Assembly: GCA_016205905.1 (NCBI GenBank)
Contig: JACQSP010000071.1
Coordinates: 1-18,418 of the forward strand
Reading direction: 5' to 3'
Source: Candidatus Woesearchaeota archaeon
GTDB taxonomy: Archaea > Nanobdellota > Nanobdellia > Woesearchaeales > DSVV01
DNA: 18,418 nt
The notes under the pieces are model-generated. The model was not told where the DNA came from, did no database searches, and saw only the letters and a program-made list of their open reading frames with translations. Of the stretch, positions 14,241 to 18,418 are shown in pieces. Position numbers and translations under genes: made by a program. Positions within the stretch are counted from its first letter, which is position 1. Each line of letters starts with the position of its first letter.

Positions 14241-14984
14241 TTATCTGCCAATAAATCTCCTATAATCAGAAACTATCTCTGCATAATACTTTTTTGCATA
14301 CTCAAACACAACAATCCCGTCAAAACCAAAGAAATCTAACTTTTTTAACAATTCCTCAGCTGGCAGCTCGCCATTTTTATAAGGCAAATGCACTTTCCAA
14401 TGCTGAGGATCGCTGGAATCTCGATTGCTTAAATGAAGTATTTTAACTTTGTCTGCAACTTGTTGAAATTCGTCGAGAATGTTAACGCCTGGTGTTGTAT
14501 GGCTTGTGTCATAAGTAATTCCTATCGGCAAATTAGTTTCAGAACAAAGTGTGTATATGCCATTTGGTGAGTATACCCACCTATTATTCTCAAATGGAAA
14601 ATTCTCTATACAAACAAGCAATCCTAAATCATGTATTTCATCTGCCATTCCTTCCAATGCGCATATTTCCTGCTCTTTATATTGAGATAAGTCTTTCCCT
14701 TCTTCAGCTTTTGAAGGATGCAAAGTTAATAATCCCACACCATAAAGCTCTTTCGCCTTTCTTAACAGCGGCATAAATCCCTCGTCAGAAAAAGCAACAG
14801 TAGGAAGATGAATTGAGGTGACAGCTATGCTCATCTTCTCAAGCCTTGACATCAATTTAGCATGATCTGCATCAAAGCCATGATAAAAGTTAAGCTGAAC
14901 ATTACAATTCCTACACAGGCTTATGTCAACCTTATCGTCGAGAACATCAAGGTGCTCTAGAATGCATGCATATTGTATTGTCAT
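14241..14984 (-). CDS. TIM-barrel protein of the sugar isomerase / endonuclease IV fold
   Basis: A 247-residue protein with the AP endonuclease 2 / xylose-isomerase-like TIM-barrel pattern. Candidate metal ligands fall at the strand ends: H59 (SIHLPT), H89 (LTLHPS), E127 (CIENFP), D159 and H162 (YDTSHTTPG), H184 (ILHLSNRD), and E228 (VVFEYA). These are the ligands of the metal centre in endonuclease IV and sugar isomerases. The protein is shorter than typical endonuclease IV (about 280-300 residues), so sugar phosphate isomerisation or an unknown sugar-related reaction is as likely as DNA repair. The ATG at 14984 has a TATA-like AT run (about 15000-15015), so the mRNA may be leaderless. It is 89 bases downstream of the fusion gene at 15074-17080. 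Confidence 0.8.
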   Translation of the reverse strand: MTIQYACILEHLDVLDDKVDISLCRNCNVQLNFYHGFDADHAKLMSRLEKMSIAVTSIHLPTVAFSDEGFMPLLRKAKELYGVGLLTLHPSKAEEGKDLSQYKEQEICALEGMADEIHDLGLLVCIENFPFENNRWVYSPNGIYTLCSETNLPIGITYDTSHTTPGVNILDEFQQVADKVKILHLSNRDSSDPQHWKVHLPYKNGELPAEELLKKLDFFGFDGIVVFEYAKKYYAEIVSDYRRFIGR

Positions 14985-15073
14985 GATAATTATTGTAAAT
15001 TTAATATAATATTTTTCATTTAATCTGCAATAATAAATTTAAACTTTAAAATACTAGGATTGACAAAGTTGAA

Positions 15074-17080
15074 TCAAGATGCTTTAGACATCATAATAGT
15101 ATCAGGACCCATCACATAACCCTTATCAATATACTTAAACGCATCAATTGCTGCTTTTAAGGTAAGAATAGAGCATCTTTCTTTCATTTGAAAGTCATCC
15201 CTATGGTCAAGATGGCCTCCTGTTCTTGGATAAACATCTGAAATAAAATATATGCCGCCAAAATGAAGCCTTCTTGAATCATCTGAACCTACTTTCTGGC
15301 TCCTGAAACCCATCACTGCTGCAATATTTGTTGCTTCTTCATCAACTGTCGTCGCAAAACCTGTCTCTCTTAACCTTCTTATTAAAGCAAAATCTTGATA
15401 ATAAACAGGCACTGTAGCCATTTTTACAATACTATAATCAATCTCTAAATTTCCCGCAGAATAAATCAATGCGTCTACAAGTGTTGGGCTTGAAACTATT
15501 TTTGTAGGCATTGGCGCAAAATAAAATGAATAAGGATCAGTTCCCATATCTGCGCCTTCCCTGTCCATTCTGCAAAACTCGCCGCTTATCACAAAATTTC
15601 CTGGCTGATGCTCGTCAACTAAAGAGCCAACCATTCCTATGTTTATAATGTATCTTGCACCAAAACCAATGCATATCTCCGCCCATTTTGCTGCGCTTGT
15701 CTGTCCTGTACAAGATACAATATCAAAATTTGTTTTTCCAAAAGAATATCTCATAATATTCCCACCAGTGCCAAAAGAACCGACTAAGTTAGCTTTGTAT
15801 TTTGGGTCAGATGAAACTAACTGCTTCAGCAATTGAAAGTAGCGTTGATTAGAGACAAGAATAACATATCTTGAGCCGCTTGGTGTATGCCCATGATTTG
15901 TAAGCTGTGTTCTTGGCTTTATTGTAAAATCTTCTGGATCTTTATATTTCATCCAAGGATTAAGCTCAAAGAAAAATGCGTTTCTGAATAATTTCACGTT
16001 TTCTTCAATTAAATTTGATAAATGCTGTTGTTTTTTCCTATGTCTTGGTTTCATAGAAACCCATAGCTCATCTCCCCACGAATAGATATCATAATCTCTA
16101 ATCCTTTCGCGGTGTGATTCAAAATATCTTTTTGTTTTTTCAAAGAGGATTCTCTCGATATCCTTCACATTTTTTAGTTTTGCATTTATTTTGAATACAT
16201 GCCAGCCTTCAGAAGAATATTCCTTATTAAAGTCACCATAATCATAAGTCTTATCCCCTATTTCACCAGTTCTTAGATAATTATATGCACCCAATACAAT
16301 TCTTTGCCACATTTTTGGATTCTGGCACACCCATTGTTTAAAAAGCCCCTTCCCTGAATCAGTTGGAAAACATACTTCAAATGATGTTTTTTCCAGAGGC
16401 ACTATTTCTTCTCTTTTTGGTTTAGCACTGCCAAAGTGTTTATTCGGCAAACCTGCTTTGAGAATCTCAGCACATAATCTTCCCAGATTACCATACATTA
16501 AAATCATTCTTTCGACTGTAATGCCATTTATTCCATGATTGGAACGGTGATACACACCAAGTGTCCTGAAAAAGTGCTTGGTTTTTCTCATCTCAAGCTT
16601 TGAATCTTCAGTCCAGTCTTTCACAGAAAGAATATATTCCAAAGTCCTGACGTCATATTTTGGCCTGATGCTCAAATCAACTCTTCGCTCTCTTCTATAA
16701 GTATAAGACATTCTTGGCTGTGCGTCAAAATCAGAATCCATCCTGCTCAATGAGTCCAATGCAGGCACATCTCTCTGCAGAGCAGCCATTATAAAATGTT
16801 TAAACCCTGAAGTGTCGTCTTGATTTATCACAACATCAATATCTGTATCTGCGCAGTCTGGAAGATAAGTATCTCTCGAAGAAGAGCCAACTGAATAAAG
16901 AACAATCTTCTTTGCATTACATTCATCTAATGTATGTACGTTCTCACCGAATATACCTACATCATTAACGCCTATTCCATCGCGAACAAGGATATCTCTA
17001 AGATTTCTCAAAATACATTGGTCTAAGCTTTTGTTATGCTCTCTTTCTCCTGTAGATACTACCCATGGATTAGATATCAC
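15074..17080 (-). CDS. CCA-adding-type nucleotidyltransferase fused to a nucleoside-phosphorylase-like domain
   Basis: A 668-residue two-domain protein. Residues about 55-390 look like an archaeal class I CCA-adding enzyme: GSSSRDTYLPDCADTDID with S66 and the metal aspartates D80/D82, third Asp D135 in RRVDLS, and KTKHFFRTLGVY...GINGITVERMILMYGNLG (about 166-199). Residues about 405-655 look like a nucleoside phosphorylase: TGQTSAAKWAEICIGFGARYIINIGMVGSL (458-487), VDEEATNIAAVM (579-590) and FISD (612-615). Known CCA enzymes do not carry this second domain as far as I know. Since local tRNAs lack an encoded CCA, a CCA enzyme must exist, but this could instead be a paralogue with another job. 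The start is GTG at 17080, with GGAGGT six bases upstream and a TATA-like box near 17130. Confidence 0.78.
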   Translation of the reverse strand: MISNPWVVSTGEREHNKSLDQCILRNLRDILVRDGIGVNDVGIFGENVHTLDECNAKKIVLYSVGSSSRDTYLPDCADTDIDVVINQDDTSGFKHFIMAALQRDVPALDSLSRMDSDFDAQPRMSYTYRRERRVDLSIRPKYDVRTLEYILSVKDWTEDSKLEMRKTKHFFRTLGVYHRSNHGINGITVERMILMYGNLGRLCAEILKAGLPNKHFGSAKPKREEIVPLEKTSFEVCFPTDSGKGLFKQWVCQNPKMWQRIVLGAYNYLRTGEIGDKTYDYGDFNKEYSSEGWHVFKINAKLKNVKDIERILFEKTKRYFESHRERIRDYDIYSWGDELWVSMKPRHRKKQQHLSNLIEENVKLFRNAFFFELNPWMKYKDPEDFTIKPRTQLTNHGHTPSGSRYVILVSNQRYFQLLKQLVSSDPKYKANLVGSFGTGGNIMRYSFGKTNFDIVSCTGQTSAAKWAEICIGFGARYIINIGMVGSLVDEHQPGNFVISGEFCRMDREGADMGTDPYSFYFAPMPTKIVSSPTLVDALIYSAGNLEIDYSIVKMATVPVYYQDFALIRRLRETGFATTVDEEATNIAAVMGFRSQKVGSDDSRRLHFGGIYFISDVYPRTGGHLDHRDDFQMKERCSILTLKAAIDAFKYIDKGYVMGPDTIMMSKAS

Positions 17081-17257
17081 AATAAAACCTCCGCTAATCT
17101 GAAATCACAGCAGAGGAATAGAAATCAATTTTTAAATGTTGTTGTGTGAATTTGAGTGTACACCAAAATGACAGACATCACTGAGGGATACAGTGTGTAA
17201 ATTAGTTTAACAGAATTAGAAGAGATAAGAAGAATTATATCTTCCACAACAAAAATA

Positions 17258-17267
17258 TTTATAAAAG
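17258..17267 (+). promoter_or_regulatory. TATA box of the PD-(D/E)XK nuclease gene
   Basis: TTTATAAAAG is centred about 26 bases upstream of the ATG at 17288, the usual spacing for a leaderless archaeal mRNA. It supports ATG 17288 over the preceding TTG. Confidence 0.55.
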
Positions 17268-17287
17268 CTCAGTTTTTTGAGAGTTTG

Positions 17288-18199
17288 ATGGATGAAAAAA
17301 TGGTAAGTGAAAAAAATAAAAAAGAAAAGGATAACCACAGAGCCAGAGAAATAAAAAGTGATAAGTTCGCAAGAGTACAGTCGCCTTCTTCCATTAATAC
17401 TTACAACCAATGCCCAAGAAAATATTATTATAATTACATTGAAGAGCTTGAAACTTTTCCTTCAATTCACTTAATAAGAGGCAAGTTAACACATTCTGTC
17501 CTTGAAGATTTTTTTAAGGTTGATATTACTAAAGTCAGCGAGAGCAATTTCATGTTTGAATTAAGGATTGTACTGATGGAATTGTTCAAGAAACACTGGA
17601 ATGAAAACGCTGATGAAATAAACGATTTAGACTTAACGCAGAATGAAATTAATTTCTACCATGAGGAAACTAAAGAAATGGTTATTTCGTGGTTTAAAAG
17701 ATTTATACACAATGTGGCAGAAGAAATGAATCAGATTGGATTGGTAAACGCCTTCAGAAAACACACGCCAAAGACAGAGGAGGAGTTTATTTCAGAGGAG
17801 CATGGTGTCAGGGGTTTTATTGATGCAATATATGAATATGAAAAAAACAATTGCGGAAAATGCGAAAAAGAAGTTCATTTAATTGATTACAAAACAAGCA
17901 AAAAGGCAGTAATGACAAATGAATACCGCCTGCAATTGGCAATTTATGCACTGTTATATCAAGAGAAGCATGGATTTCTGCCAAAAAAAGCAGGTTTGGA
18001 CTTCTTAAAATTTGACAGCGCACCATTGTATCTGGATGTAGACAAAGAATTGGTTGAGATGGCAAAAAGAGAAGTTGCAAAGATACATGAAAACACAAAA
18101 ACAACAGACAAGAAACAGTATCGAAAGAATATTACCTCTTTATGCAAATGGCATTCAGGCCAGTGTGATTTCTATGATGTGTGCAAGGATGATGAGTGA
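17288..18199 (+). CDS. RecB/Cas4-like PD-(D/E)XK nuclease with a probable iron-sulfur cluster
   Basis: A 303-residue protein of the RecB-like PD-(D/E)XK family (PF12705 type). Seen are RGKLTHSVLEDFF with H69 (motif I), RGFIDAIYEYE with D179, LIDYKTSKK with D200/K202, and RLQLAIYALLYQE (motif IV). C42 in NQCPRKYYYNY and three C-terminal cysteines (C286, C293, C299) can form a 4Fe-4S cluster like that of Cas4 and AddB. The C-terminal spacing is Cx6Cx5C, not Cx2Cx5C: WHSGQ seems inserted. The protein has no helicase part and no cas genes lie nearby, so Cas4 function is not supported. It could be a DNA-end nuclease in repair. It is divergent from the fusion gene. Start at ATG 17288 from the TATA spacing. 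Confidence 0.85.
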   Translation: MDEKMVSEKNKKEKDNHRAREIKSDKFARVQSPSSINTYNQCPRKYYYNYIEELETFPSIHLIRGKLTHSVLEDFFKVDITKVSESNFMFELRIVLMELFKKHWNENADEINDLDLTQNEINFYHEETKEMVISWFKRFIHNVAEEMNQIGLVNAFRKHTPKTEEEFISEEHGVRGFIDAIYEYEKNNCGKCEKEVHLIDYKTSKKAVMTNEYRLQLAIYALLYQEKHGFLPKKAGLDFLKFDSAPLYLDVDKELVEMAKREVAKIHENTKTTDKKQYRKNITSLCKWHSGQCDFYDVCKDDE

Positions 18200-18243
18200 A
18201 AAGAAGTGATATCAATATTTCCTTTAGCTTTTAGCACGGACAA

Positions 18244-18264
18244 GGACGAAGTCACACGTCTTAT
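18244..18264 (+). terminator. Post-stop mini-hairpin motif GGACGAAGTCAC, copy 2
   Basis: GGACGAAGTCAC with GTCTTAT two bases later, 45 bases after the nuclease stop codon. It matches 1128-1148 in sequence and internal spacing. A stretch of T/A follows. The shared position after stop codons suggests a role at 3' ends. Confidence 0.4.
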
Positions 18265-18279
18265 AAAAAACTTTTAGAA

Positions 18280-18418
18280 GTTTGAAAGTTAGAAAGCTTG
18301 ACAGCTTGAAAGTATAGTAAATGCACTATATTTTAATAATTAATCGTTGCATTTACTATATTGGGCGAATTAAATAAATTTATCAGATTATTTAATTCGC
18401 CAGCTATGCGTTTTACGC
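18280..18418. repeat. Octamer-array element, copy 3, with nested hairpins, cut by the window end
   Basis: GTTTGAAA, GTTAGAAA, GCTTGACA and GCTTGAAA (18280-18311) match the left arm of copy 2. Next come a perfect 13-bp inverted repeat (18313-18325 with 18348-18360) and a perfect 14-bp one (18364-18377 with 18388-18401), then ATGCGTTTTACGC at the end, which resembles the loop of copy 1 (TGCGCTTTACGCA). The right octamer arm must be beyond the window. Confidence 0.7.

Noticed and set aside
17288..18199. Cas4 of a CRISPR adaptation module
   Set aside because: No cas1, cas2 or array in the window, and the C-terminal cysteine spacing differs; the fold is shared by many repair nucleases.
14241..18199. 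A complete anti-phage system
   Set aside because: No second-messenger synthase of the CD-NTase type and no conserved defence gene neighbours were recognised; the nucleotidyltransferase motifs fit CCA enzymes better.

Overview
The window is archaeal. It carries aIF6, the RNase P subunit Rpp21/Rnp4, an archaeal type IV prepilin (class III signal) peptidase, a bacterio-opsin-activator type HTH regulator, and two tRNA genes interrupted at position 37/38 that do not encode the 3' CCA. Many starts lie about 24-30 bases downstream of a TATA box with little or no leader. The low G+C, tight packing and style of the regulator suggest a DPANN lineage, perhaps Woesearchaeota-like; that placement is inference.

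Layout. Bases 1-1105 (+) hold a nested inverted repeat, a small four-helix membrane protein and a double zinc-ribbon protein. Bases 1395-3229 (-) hold rnp4, an HD-domain hydrolase, tRNA-Gly(GCC) with a 55-base intron, a tandemly duplicated gene-free block, and tRNA-Val(UAC) with a 60-base intron. Bases 3327-5105 (+) hold scpA (kleisin) and aIF6. A cis-prenyltransferase homologue without its catalytic residues (5400-6299, -) diverges from the prepilin peptidase (6388-7335, +). From 7551 to 17080 all genes are on the minus strand: a methanogenesis-marker-11/TiaS-like protein, a large alpha-helical repeat protein, a radical SAM/SPASM protein, a Trm112-like/methyltransferase gene split by a one-base frame change, an HTH regulator, a TIM-barrel isomerase/endonuclease-like protein, and a 668-residue fusion of a CCA-adding-type nucleotidyltransferase with a nucleoside-phosphorylase-like domain. 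Divergent from the last is a RecB/Cas4-type PD-(D/E)XK nuclease (17288-18199, +).

Four things stand out. (1) All three convergent gene junctions, and the 3' flank of the last gene, carry hairpin elements whose arms are short tandem repeats (unit 7 or 8 bases) in inverted orientation; several come with a small hairpin motif of the form GGACGNAGTC(C)AC. (2) The block between the two tRNAs is a diverged tandem duplication with a core better kept than its flanks, and a 15-base motif occurs four times; it may encode a structured RNA. (3) The nucleotidyltransferase-phosphorylase fusion keeps the metal-binding aspartates of the first domain and sits next to a nuclease and an endonuclease-IV-like protein. 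(4) The cis-prenyltransferase homologue looks like a pseudoenzyme.

The radical SAM gene and the Trm112-methyltransferase gene are 13 bases apart, with Shine-Dalgarno sequences, and probably form one modification operon; the regulator just upstream may control it. No CRISPR array, rRNA gene or clear transposase was seen.
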